A DNA stretch of 64,000 bases from Entoloma clypeatum (Eukaryota > Basidiomycota > Agaricomycetes > Agaricales > Entolomataceae): NCBI GenBank assembly GCA_963565915.1, contig OY751485.1, forward strand, positions 3,596,001 through 3,660,000, in the 5' to 3' direction. Position numbers and translations under genes: made by a program. The notes below the pieces were generated by a model, which saw nothing but the letters and a program-made list of their open reading frames with translations, made no database searches and was not told where the DNA came from. Shown here one piece after another: positions 1 through 8,720 of this stretch (the first letter of the stretch is position 1; every line of letters starts with the position of its first letter).

Positions 1-2131
1 CGTTTCAAGAATAGTCCCTCCTTGAGCATTTGGTCACTGTCCTGTGGTTCAAGTTCCGCTTCATACCAGGGTAAGCATGACAGGATGTCCGCTTTCGCAT
101 TGGTCTTGCCGGGCACATGCCGTAATTTGAAGTCATAGTCTTGTAACTTCATTTTCCAGCATCGCTGTCGTTGATTCAGGTCCTGAGGACGATGGAAATA
201 TTCCAGGTTCTTGTGATCGGTCAAGATTTCAAAATGTTCCCTGGCTTCGAGCAGATAGTGTCTCCAATCTTTCAATGCTTCCACGACTGCCAGAAGTTCC
301 TTGTCGTATATCTCATAATTCTGTTCGGCTGCGGACATGGTCCGCGACAAGAACGCGATGGGGTGCCATTTGTCGTCTTGCTTCTGAGAGAGTACTGCTC
401 CAATTGCATAGCCCGATGCATCGGTTTCAACCCTGAACTGTCCCTCTGGTTTCGGTAATGCCAAGACCGGTGCCGATGTAATTGCCCATATGAGACCTTC
501 AAAAGCTTGCTGCTCTGTTGGTCCCCAAGTAAATGCCGTACGGCCTGTGAGCGCGGTGAGAGGTTTTGCGATGTTTGAGTACCCTTCAATAAAACGTCGA
601 TAGAAGTTAGCAAATCCAAGGAACTTCTGAACTTCCTTTTTTGATGTGGGTGCTTGCCAGTTTCGGATTGTATCCATCTTCTCAGTTTCCATCTCGACAC
701 GTCCCTCACCAACCACATATCCCAATATAGGACATTTCGTTACTTCCCATAAACACTTCTTCTCCTTTAGGAACAAATCATTGTCCGATAGAATCTGTAG
801 GATTTCTTTGGTGTTTCGCGCGAGTTCTTCCTTGGTTTTACCGATAACCACGATGTCATCCATGTAGATCACGCAGATACGTCGGCGGATCTGGTCCCGG
901 AATAGACTAGCCATCATTCGAGAGAACGTTCCCGGGGAGTTGCAAAGACCGAAAAACATGACCAATGGTTCGAACAATCCTTGACTGGTGAGGAAGGCAG
1001 CTTTCCATTCATCACCCTCCTTAATCCGGACGTTGTTATAGCCCCACATGATGTCCATTTTATTGAAGTAGACCGCATCTTTCAGTACGTCCAAGAGATC
1101 GGATATTCATGGGAGTGGGAACTTGTCTTTGACCGTGAATTTATTGACCATGCGGTAATCTTGTACCAATCGTTTGGAGCCATCCTTTTTGTTGATGAAG
1201 AAGCAAGGGGAGGCATACAGGGATTTGGATGGGTGGATCTTTCCTGTTGCTAGACCCTCGTCAATGAATGTGTCCAATTCCTCTTGTTCCTTTTGCGTCA
1301 TAGGATATGTATTTCCCCCTAGTTCCTTTGGTGCGTCCGGTGTAAGTTCGATACCATGGTCCCATTCCCTCTCCTTTGGGATCTTGTCAAAGTTCTCTTT
1401 CTCGAAAAGATGAGCAAATCGTTCAACATATGAGGGTCATTTGGTTGTGGGAGGTGGTGTGGGAGTGACAGCTTCCAAAATAGGGTCTCCAGGCTTCCAT
1501 TTCTGATCCGACTTTTTGGGTGCATCTTTGTCGCGCACCTCAACCATGCGAACCCGGTGTTTGCGACCATTAAGGTTAATCCTAAAATCCGAGTGTTTGG
1601 TTCAACATGTTGTTGGGCACCGGTTAAATGTTACCGCGCCGGTTGTCCAATTGATTGTGGGGTTGTGGTGTACCAACCAGTCATGTCCCAAGAGCATGTC
1701 CGTCCTCCCAATGTCCAGTACCATTGCTTCCATGGTTTCCTGATGTGCTCCCAAATCCAGTTTGACTTCGGCAAGTTGGCTCGCTTTCTGTTGTTGATTT
1801 GGTGATCCATCCGCATTTAGAATTGCTATGGGTGGTATTCCTCACGTGGGGAGGTTCTGTTCGCGTACTATTCTGGGATGAATGCATGTGCGTTCACATC
1901 CGCTGTCAACCTCAGGTCGGATAACCTTTGGTCCTCGTCGTGTTTTGAGCTGCGCTAACAGCCTGATTTCTCGTCTTTTCGGAGGTTTATCTCCCTTCAC
2001 AATCTTAGTCGACGCAGCGGCTCGCTTGGCAGGGATGACATAGGTTCTATTGTCTGCAGTCATACAAGGCAAGCAAGTCCATTTAATAGATAAGGGTCGC
2101 GACTTAGCGTCGTTTAATCGGACCCTTCGGG
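1..2131 (-). CDS. Pol: protease, reverse transcriptase, RNase H (A1, partial)
   Basis: The -1 frame runs from the slip site through a retropepsin region with the motif EVDSGCERTC (near 1905), then meets an in-frame UGA at 1439-1437, and continues as reverse transcriptase. RT carries the substrate-binding segment near 1300-1150 and the YMDD box near 865. The Ty3-type RNase H (DASGYAIGAV near 430-400, then YDKELLAV near 305) follows and the frame runs open to base 1. Integrase lies outside the window. In this copy the UGA is the only nonsense codon I see, and A2 has it at the same place. The RT is expected to be active only if that codon is bypassed. Confidence 0.85.
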
Positions 2132-2980
2132 AAAATCCTTCTTGTCGGCTTCTAAGATTGTGGTTTCATCATTCTCGGCATCTTCCTCGGACACCTTCCT
2201 AACCCTTCCGGAGTTCTTCTTCGGCTTGCGGCAGTTGCGCGCGATATGGCCTTCTTGGTCACAGTTGAAACACTTGCGACCATCTTTCTTCTTTGGAGTG
2301 CTACAGTCTTTAGCCAGATGACCGAAGCGTTGACAGTTGTAGCAACGGGCTACTCCTGCTTTGTCGATCTCCATGGCCTTGCCCTGACCACCATAAGTGG
2401 TACCCGATCCGGTGCGCATGTCGCCGCCACCTCGGATGACCAGTGCGTGTCCTTCCATCTGTCGTCCCTTGTTTCGGATCTCCTTTGCGTAATCGGTGTA
2501 CGTCTTGCCATCGCTGGCCACTTGTTCAGAGATTCTGCGGTTGACGTTCTTCTCTAGGATGTATTTCCCAGTTTCTTCGCCAAGGTTTGACAGTTTCAAG
2601 AGTTCTTCAAATTCATCCAAGAATTCATCAACAGTGCGTTTCTCTTGTTTCAGGACTTCGAGTCTCGCTTTGGCAGCAACCGACTTGTTGGCAATGGAGA
2701 ATCGTGTGGCGATGTCATCAGAAAAACCTAGCCAGGTGATGTTCTCGTTGTTGACAGCAAGAGCATCTAACTTGTTACTGGCCCAGTGTCTGCCGGACCC
2801 TTCCATCATATGGGATAGTACCGCAAGAATCTTCTGGTCGTCTGTGAGGCTCTTTTGGAACCTGATGTATAGTTTGGTGGCTTTCCACCACTCGTCAAAG
2901 GTGTATCTGTCCTTGAACATCCCAGGATCCTTGATGATCTTGGATGTATCCATTGTTTGTACAGCCGGAGCTTCTGCCAT
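2114..2980 (-). CDS. Gag with two zinc knuckles (A1)
   Basis: Gag forms the virus-like particle and packages element RNA. The 288-residue reading begins at an ATG at 2980, but the frame is open upstream to the UAG at 3355. The middle part (about residues 20-150) is a helical retrotransposon capsid-like region. Near the C-terminus are two CX2CX4HX4C knuckles, CYNCQRFGHLAKDC and CFNCDQEGHIARNC, typical of nucleocapsid. The tail is acidic. A -1 frameshift site lies six codons before the stop. The reading frame is undamaged in A1. The same frame in A2 has a CGA-to-TGA nonsense change at 61845-61843. Confidence 0.9.
   Translation of the reverse strand: MAEAPAVQTMDTSKIIKDPGMFKDRYTFDEWWKATKLYIRFQKSLTDDQKILAVLSHMMEGSGRHWASNKLDALAVNNENITWLGFSDDIATRFSIANKSVAAKARLEVLKQEKRTVDEFLDEFEELLKLSNLGEETGKYILEKNVNRRISEQVASDGKTYTDYAKEIRNKGRQMEGHALVIRGGGDMRTGSGTTYGGQGKAMEIDKAGVARCYNCQRFGHLAKDCSTPKKKDGRKCFNCDQEGHIARNCRKPKKNSGRVRKVSEEDAENDETTILEADKKDFPEGSD
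2132..2138 (-). promoter_or_regulatory. -1 ribosomal frameshift site G GAU UUU
   Basis: In gag phase the codons read AAG GAT TTT, giving the X XXY YYZ heptamer G GAU UUU, a slippery class known from retroviral pro-pol junctions. A -1 slip puts ribosomes into the protease frame, which is open from here to the protease ATG at 2072 and beyond. A2 keeps the same heptamer at 61279-61273 and the same frame relation. A downstream stimulatory structure was not modelled. Confidence 0.65.
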
Positions 2981-3352
2981 GTTCAGAGTCTGCGGAGGAG
3001 AAGAGGAGTCAGGTTGTTGGGATGAAGATGGGGTTCGGGATACAGGTAAGGATTGAAAATGAGTCCCTGTTCTAGGCGTCTGTTCGATATCTGACTGCGC
3101 GGAGTCAAAAGTAAATTCGTCAGGGGACTCGTCGGTGGAATCAGTGGCAAAACGTTCAGAGTATTTCCTCTGTAAATCTCTAAGGAATCTCTGTTCCTGC
3201 GCATCTGTTGGTTGCGAGAAGGGGTCAAGTCTCTCGTTTCGTGCCCAACGGTTGTACTCGGTCTGTTGTTCTTCGGTGGTGAAGTGGGCGTAGATCTGCT
3301 GCTTTGAGTAAGATGTGATGATGTGGCTCTGGGACGTCTCGATGTGAGTGTC

Positions 3353-3664
3353 CTAATCAATCTTCTGATAACGGTTGTCTGGACACCGATAAACTCTCTG
3401 ATCTCTGTGATCTGACTGAGGTCCTTCTTGAACACGAAAGCTTTCGAGTTCATTCTGTCGGGCGTTATAGCGCGCGATCTGGTGTTGCCGAGCAAGATGG
3501 ATGCTCTCTGCTATCTCGCCGTGGGGGCGATGCTCGTCGTTGTCTAGTTCTTCGTCAAGCACCTGCTGTAGGATGTGACGGATCTCCGATTCGATGTACT
3601 GCTGGATGAGTGTAAAATCGATACTGTCTCGAGGACTTAGCTCCTCCTGTCGGGCTTCTGGCAT
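3353..3664 (-). CDS. Leader ORF upstream of gag in A1
   Basis: A 103-codon ORF beginning with an ATG 102 nt after the LTR and ending in UAG at 3355-3353. It lies in the same frame as gag, and sequence after the UAG stays open into gag. A2 carries the same UAG at 62496-62494. The product is acidic and likely helical, like an N-terminal Gag segment. Either Gag starts further down and this is a leader ORF, or the UAG is suppressed, or a short intron ending in TTAG at this point removes it. The sequence alone does not decide. Confidence 0.5.
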   Translation of the reverse strand: MPEARQEELSPRDSIDFTLIQQYIESEIRHILQQVLDEELDNDEHRPHGEIAESIHLARQHQIARYNARQNELESFRVQEGPQSDHRDQRVYRCPDNRYQKID

Positions 3665-3752
3665 GCTGAATGGGTTACTGGTGAAGTCTTCAAAGAAGCG
3701 CGACGTCTTGACTCGTCTGGTAGTTGCTCTCTTCGCTCTGGGCGAACCTAAC

Positions 3753-3764
3753 GAGATTTAGCAA
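3753..3764 (-). promoter_or_regulatory. Self-priming type primer binding site of A1
   Basis: Two bases inside the 5' LTR, the minus strand reads TTGCTAAATCTC. The same 12-mer occurs on the plus strand at 3839-3850 inside the LTR, so the element RNA carries its perfect complement, GAGATTTAGCAA, near the predicted 5' end. In Tf1 of Schizosaccharomyces pombe the first bases of the mRNA fold back on the primer site and are cut to give the primer. This arrangement has the same geometry. No tRNA 3'-end complement starting TGG is seen here. Confidence 0.75.
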
Positions 3765-3766
3765 CT

Positions 3767-4167
3767 TGTTATGCTTAACAAACCGTTCCAAGGTTCGGGC
3801 AGAGTATGCAGGAAGTGGAAAGGCGAAGAGCAAAGTGATTGCTAAATCTCAGGAATCTACTACAGTACAAGAGGTTTATATAGGTACTGACTATAGGCGG
3901 TAGCGGATGAGTCAGTACTGCGGAAGGCAGTGCGCATGAGTAAGGCGACTGCGGAAGGCTATGTACAGTGAGTAAGCTGACTGCGGAAAGTGAGTCAGCG
4001 CGGGAGCGAAGTATACTAAAGGGGATGACAAAGTAAGGTAGTGAGTCAGACTGGGAACCGAAGGTTGCGAAAGTAGATATTAGACATAGTGAGTTCGTAA
4101 GAGGGCGCCGAGTCGGGCCGATAAGTAAAAGATATGACGTGGTCCTCATACCATAGAGTCCGTAACA
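3767..4167 (-). repeat. 5' LTR of element A1
   Basis: A 401 bp LTR bounded by TGTTA and TAACA. A related 388 bp LTR lies at 56229-56616 and a more distant one at 59641-60098. In element orientation a TATATAA box lies at 3882-3876, and the predicted transcript start about 32 nt downstream falls on the block 3850-3839, which is complementary to the primer site just outside the LTR. U3 holds three exact TGAGTCA motifs (3908, 3991 and 4042) and two TGAGTAA variants. Confidence 0.93.
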
Positions 4168-4183
4168 GCCGACTCCGACTAAC

Positions 4184-4480
4184 GTGCGGGAGGTACAGTC
4201 CTTCCTTGGATTCACTAACTTCTATCATTGTTTCATCCAAGGGTTCTCCGACATTGCATGTCCTCTGTTCCGACTCACAACCAAGGGCTGTGTATGGTCA
4301 TACTTCATGACCACCCAGAAGCTCAATCGGCGACAAGCGCAGTGGTCTCTATACCTAGCACATTTTGATTTCAAGATGCACCATCGACTGGGCAAGTTGA
4401 TGGGGAAGTCTGATGCACTGTCACGTTGGGCGGACCATGGAGATGGCTCACGGGACAACGAGGACATAGTCCTACTCTGA
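4184..4480 (+). pseudogene. RT/RNase H remnant of B1
   Basis: The first about 38 codons match the RT thumb-to-connection segment (REVQSFLGFTNFYHCFIQGF), which B2 also has. At about 4300 the frame jumps to an RNase H end segment (HHRLGKLMGKSDALSRWADH), so roughly 200 or more residues carrying the RNase H catalytic core are deleted. The N-terminal RT is missing because of the A1 insertion. Confidence 0.85.
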
Positions 4481-4696
4481 CCGGAGCTGTTTGTCATAAG
4501 GGCCACTCGGGGAGTAGCCACTCAAGGTGAGGAGCGCGATGTCTTCGGGAAGGTCCGACAGGGCATCCACAATGGCCTTCTAGAGGATAGCATAGCGGAG
4601 GTCATCAAATCCCTTCCGACGGTCAGAGCTGCATCCGTCCGCAGAGCGGAATGGTGACAGTCGGAGGGTTTACTGTACTTTCGAGATCGCATTTAT

Positions 4697-5998
4697 GTGC
4701 CCAACAACCCACAGCTCCGCCAACGAATCATCACGCAACACCATAACAATCCGGTGGTCGGACACCCAGGATGCTGGAAGACTCTAGAGTCGGTATCACG
4801 CACTTATTGGTGGCCCCACATGGCACGTTTAATTGGTCAGTATTGCAAAACTTGCGACCCCTGCCTCCGCACCAAGGTCCGACGCTCCACACTCTCTGGT
4901 GAACTCCATCCGCTCCCAGTCCCGTCGGAGCGATGGCAGGTAACTAGTGTTGATTTTATCACTGAACTACCAGAAGCCCATGGGTATGACGATATCATGG
5001 TAGTAGTAGACTCAGTCGGGAAACGCGGACACTTCATTCCAACGCACTCCGCTCTCTCTGCCCTTGGATCTGCAAAATCTTATGTCCAACATGTTTGGAA
5101 GCTTCACGGTCTTCCGGAGGCCATTGTCTCCGATCGCAGACCACAGTTTGTCGCCAAGTTCATGCGGGAATTGTACAGGCTGTTAGGTATCAAGGTCGCT
5201 GCCTCGACGGCCTACCATCCGCAGTCGGACAGACAGATGGAACGTGTGAACCAGGGATTGGAACAATACCTCCGACTGTTTGTCAATGAGCGACAGGACG
5301 ATTGGGATGAATGGCTTCCGATGGCAGAGTTTTCGTACAATAACCATATCCACGCGTCCACGCGCCAAACCCCCTTCTATGTCAACACCGGATGTCACCC
5401 ATGTATGGGCTTTGAGCCCTGGCAAAGACCGTCAGAGATCGAGGCTGTAGAGGATTTCAGCAAGCGGATGAAGTCTGCATTGGAGGAAGCACGAGCAGCT
5501 TTGGGGAAGGCCAAAGACGACATGGCACAGTACTACAACCAGCGTCGGACATCTACTCCAACCTTCCAACCGGGTGACAAGGTCTTTCTGGATTCCTCCG
5601 ACCTCAAAACCACCCGACCGACCAAAAAGCTGGCTCATAGATATGTAGGCCCGTTTCCAGTTGTCCGACCTGTCGGAACACATGCGTACAAACTCAAACT
5701 CCCTCCTTCTATGTCTCGCATTCACCCCATATTCCACATTGTAAAACTGTCATTGGCTCCGGAAGACCCCTTCCGACGAGATGTCCATATCCCTCCGCCT
5801 CCAACTGCAGTCAGGGAAGAAATGGAATATGAAGTCGAAATCATCTTGGATAGTCGGCTTCAACGAGGCAAGCTGCAGTTCCTAGTCAAGTGGAAGGGGT
5901 ATGGCTATGAAGAAAACTCATGGGAGATGGAGGAGGATGTCCATGCTCCGCGCCTGGTCCGGGAATTTTACCGCCGACACCCGGGAGCTCTGCGTTGA
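4697..5998 (+). CDS. Integrase with chromodomain (B1)
   Basis: An uninterrupted 433-residue ORF. It begins with the H-H-C-C zinc-binding region (HPGCWKTLESVSRTYWWPH, then CKTCDPC), followed by the rve core with catalytic Asp in TSVDFITEL, Asp in VSDRRPQF and Glu in MERVNQGL, the usual D,D-35-E spacing. Two neighbours of the active site differ from the common forms (SDRG has become SDRR; TERVNQ has become MERVNQ). The last about 60 residues are a chromodomain (YEVEIILDSR, LVKWKGYGYEENSWE), which in chromoviruses directs integration to chromatin. The ORF is intact but the element lacks RNase H, so on its own it should be inactive. Confidence 0.92.
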   Translation: MPNNPQLRQRIITQHHNNPVVGHPGCWKTLESVSRTYWWPHMARLIGQYCKTCDPCLRTKVRRSTLSGELHPLPVPSERWQVTSVDFITELPEAHGYDDIMVVVDSVGKRGHFIPTHSALSALGSAKSYVQHVWKLHGLPEAIVSDRRPQFVAKFMRELYRLLGIKVAASTAYHPQSDRQMERVNQGLEQYLRLFVNERQDDWDEWLPMAEFSYNNHIHASTRQTPFYVNTGCHPCMGFEPWQRPSEIEAVEDFSKRMKSALEEARAALGKAKDDMAQYYNQRRTSTPTFQPGDKVFLDSSDLKTTRPTKKLAHRYVGPFPVVRPVGTHAYKLKLPPSMSRIHPIFHIVKLSLAPEDPFRRDVHIPPPPTAVREEMEYEVEIILDSRLQRGKLQFLVKWKGYGYEENSWEMEEDVHAPRLVREFYRRHPGALR

Positions 5999-6072
5999 AT
6001 CGCTGCAACTGCCTTCGAGTCCTGTACATTTTGCCTTGCGCATCGAGATGCCGCACCTTAGAAGGGGGGTAA

Positions 6073-6565
6073 TGTAAGGGCAACCATCCGATTTCCTCAA
6101 TCCGACACCTCCGACACCTCCGACCCATCCTCCGACCCTCCGACCGTTGTAGTACGTCTATTATTTATATTACTATACTTTACGTTTCCTTTCGTTTCCA
6201 TCTATCCTTCGACACCTCCAACCTCCGACACTTCTGACCCGTCCTCCGTGTCGGAGTGCACGTCGGAGCAATGATTTATACCACCACATGCATGCTTCCG
6301 ATTTACATATTCCGTTCCCATCCCTACTCCCGATCTTTGTCGTATTTCAACATTCCTCTCCTCATTTCCAATTCTCATCGTTTATATAGCTGTCTAGCCT
6401 GCAAGGGAATCCTCAGAACTTTCTCTTTGGATTTCCCTTGCAAGGTACGCCTCGTATTGTACTTCGTAGAGTCTAATTTAACTTTGGATTTCCCTTGCAA
6501 GTCGTCCAACATCGGAGTTGCTTCAGAGCACTTCGGAGTTGTTGGATCATAAGGTCGCCCCTACA
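6073..6565 (+). repeat. 3' LTR of B1
   Basis: A 493 bp LTR from TGTAAGGGC to GCCCCTACA, preceded by a purine run. The homologous B2 LTR lies inverted at 9980-10426. It contains repeated TCCGACACC-like stretches and two copies of TTTGGATTTCCCTTGCAAG near 6430 and 6490. Confidence 0.85.
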
Positions 6566-7036
6566 GCCACCCCTTTTTGCACCCAACCCCCTTTACTCAC
6601 GCTAAACACCCTCAACTCATGCCCAACATGCCAAATGGCCCCACCTAACGCCCAACTGCCCTCTCTTGTGCCCAACGGCGTCCACTCGTGCCCAACAGCC
6701 TCAACTCATGCCGGATGTGCCCAACAGCCTCCATTCTCGCCCCCCAACAGCCCCATTCTCGTGCCCAATGCCATTCACTTGCACCCAATGGCACAGACTC
6801 GCGCCCAACATGCCCAACACCCTCCATTCATGCCCAATGGCCACCCCAACTGACATTACATACAACTCATATATATATTTAGCCCCATTTTGGTCCACTG
6901 TCCATGGGTCCGATGGACCGGTCCTGAGTGGTCCAGTCCGGTTTTGGCCCTTTTGTCATATATGAAGACCGGTCTCGGTCTCGGTCTATGCCCCTCAGAG
7001 GCAAAAAACCGAACCAAACCAAACCCTCAAACACTA
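6566..7036 (+). mobile_element. 3' end of a hAT-like non-autonomous element with minisatellite
   Basis: Begins abruptly at the B1 LTR with a minisatellite of about 20 bp units (TGCCCAAC core, to about 6850). It ends in a GGTCC/GGACC-rich module with the terminal sequence CTCAAACACTA at 7036. The same layout and terminus occur at 50970 and 55676. The 5' part was lost at the junction with B1. No coding capacity. Confidence 0.7.
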
Positions 7037-7557
7037 GTTGGGACGTTGGGATAAATATGGAGGATGTATTGAAGTCAACCACAGAATTCTTTCCCTGATT
7101 AGCAAAAATGGTTTAGTCACCACAACAGGGAAACAATTGAATACTAATCTATATAAAATGAATGTGCAAGTCTATAAAATAACGGATCAATATACAGAAC
7201 CATTAAAGAACCATATTTATGATGCACATGAAAATATCCAATCATGGGACACATGGCACCGACATTTCAGTCATATTGGATATACAGGATCACAACATCT
7301 ACTTGATAAAAATCTTGTAGATGGTTTTGATGTTGATAGGAACTCTGCTAAACCCAATTGTCAAGCCTGTACGGAGGCAAAACAATCAGTCAATCCATTT
7401 CTGCATCAAACTGAACATTGAAGTACAAAACCTGGAAAACTCACACATGTTGACGTGTGGGAGAAATTTCCAGTAGTATCAATAGATGGTTATCAGTATT
7501 TTATAAGTTTTATTGATGACTACATCAGGAAAACAGGGCCTCTGTTATAAGGCTATA
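7037..7557 (+). pseudogene. Ty1/copia integrase fragment
   Basis: Reads as a GAG-pre-integrase region (WDTWHRHFSHIGYTGSQHLL, then CQACTEAKQ) running into the start of an rve core (THVDVWEKFPVVSIDGYQYF). There is a stop near 7421 and the core is cut at the TA where the Tc1 element begins. It is a relic of a copia family different from the complete one at 17481. Confidence 0.85.
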
Positions 7558-7831
7558 CAGTGACTCACAAAATTGTCCCAATGTTTTGCACTTTTTGATT
7601 GTTTCCACAATAGTTCAACAACCACAATAGATAAAAACAATGTGTTGGTGCATCAAAGATAGGACTTGATCATGGCTATGCAATGAACAAGCAATTATGT
7701 GATTCTGATAAAATTTAATTTGACTACTCATTGGGATGTCACATAGCATGTTTTCAACGTCGGAAAACATTGGATGCATCAGATGAGTCAGAGCAGAGTA
7801 GTGGAAGAGCAGATGCAACAAGTCCGACATC

Positions 7832-8031
7832 TTGCAGAAAGGACCTGGCTTCAACTTATGTGTTGCGCCCCATTCTTTGACATGGTCCTAGATTTTGGAT
7901 TGGCAGATGTTGGAGGTTGAGAGGAGCAGATGTGTGGAGCAGATGTGCGGAGATGTAGACATGAGAATGAGGATGAGGATGAAAGGTAATGGCAGCGTAT
8001 AGTGACATATAATATTCAAACTGAGGAACTA
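7832..8031 (-). repeat. Decayed family D LTR fragment
   Basis: Contains recognisable family D LTR blocks in the same orientation as the copy at 17064: GGCTTCAACTTATGTGTTG near 7850 and ATTCAAACTGAGGAACTAC near 8014. Much of the rest has drifted to TG/CA-rich sequence. It sits inside the left terminal repeat of Tc1 copy 1. Confidence 0.55.
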
Positions 8032-8698
8032 CGACAGAATTCATACTACTTATAGTAAACCAGAAGTGGGTCAGTAACTACTATAGGTAAGGTGTGGATG
8101 TCAGAGTTACTCATTGGAGCAATCGGAGTACAGAGAGGAGCAAATGTGAAATGAACATCAAGGTGTCTACTTGTCAGCATAATCAGAATGTTAACTAGTA
8201 GAGATGTCAATAAGTACTATTATGAAAATCATCAGATGTTGGATCGGATAAAACATCAGAGTCATCGGATGTGTTGGATGTATGAATTGCATGGTTATGA
8301 CAGTATTTTCCCCTTAGGGCCAAACCCTTGAGGCCCATAGGATATGCCATATAATTGTGTGTTGAATGCTTGCCAGAAAATGTAATCATCCGATAGTGCA
8401 AGTCACTTTATACTTGGCTGCATAAGGGCCAAGGATCAGAGGAGGTCGGAGGTGTGGAGATTGGAGGTGCGGAGGTCCAAGGAAATGTGGATGGAGAAGG
8501 ATGTGCCAGCAGGATAGAGGGGTGATCCATATTTTGTGTCCAATTGTAAACATTATTGCAAAAGTAAGCAATGACAGAAAAAGCGGAGTTGATTGGAGCA
8601 GTCGGAGGAGTGGATGTCGGATTGGAGGTGGTGGACATGGCTCAGGTGCAGGTTGGTTAATGTAGCAAGTGCAATCAAGCAAATGTTATAGTGGTACA
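8032..8698. other. Repeat-derived spacer, no gene
   Basis: No ORF with recognisable coding character. Stretches such as GGAGGTCGGAGGTGTGGAG resemble LTR sequence of families B and D, so this is probably decayed LTR DNA inside the Tc1 terminal repeat. Confidence 0.4.
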
Positions 8699-8720
8699 TC
8701 ACATGGGACAATTTTGTGAG

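Larger units (their letters stand above)
1..4167 (-). mobile_element. Ty3/gypsy chromovirus-like element A1 (5' part)
   Basis: This is the 5' two thirds of a minus-strand LTR retrotransposon. In element order it has the 5' LTR (4167-3767), a leader, gag with two CCHC knuckles, protease, reverse transcriptase and RNase H, and then leaves the window at base 1. A second copy (A2, 56229-62522) is about 97% identical in the stretches compared and supplies the integrase and chromodomain, which place the family in the Tf1/sushi group. A1 sits inside another Ty3 element (B1): its right edge abuts B1 reverse transcriptase sequence at 4168. The other half of B1 must lie left of the window. Confidence 0.93.
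4168..6565 (+). mobile_element. Ty3/gypsy chromovirus element B1 (3' part)
   Basis: The plus-strand 3' portion of a second Ty3 family: an RT fragment, a deleted RNase H, a complete integrase-chromodomain ORF, a polypurine tract near 6061-6072 and a 3' LTR (6073-6565). Its 5' part was displaced by insertion of A1 at 4167/4168. A minus-strand copy, B2, starts at 9980. Confidence 0.9.

Noticed and set aside
2246..3056. Plus-strand ORFs of 103 and 186 codons
   Set aside because: Antisense shadows of the A1 gag gene, and the equivalents appear opposite A2 gag.
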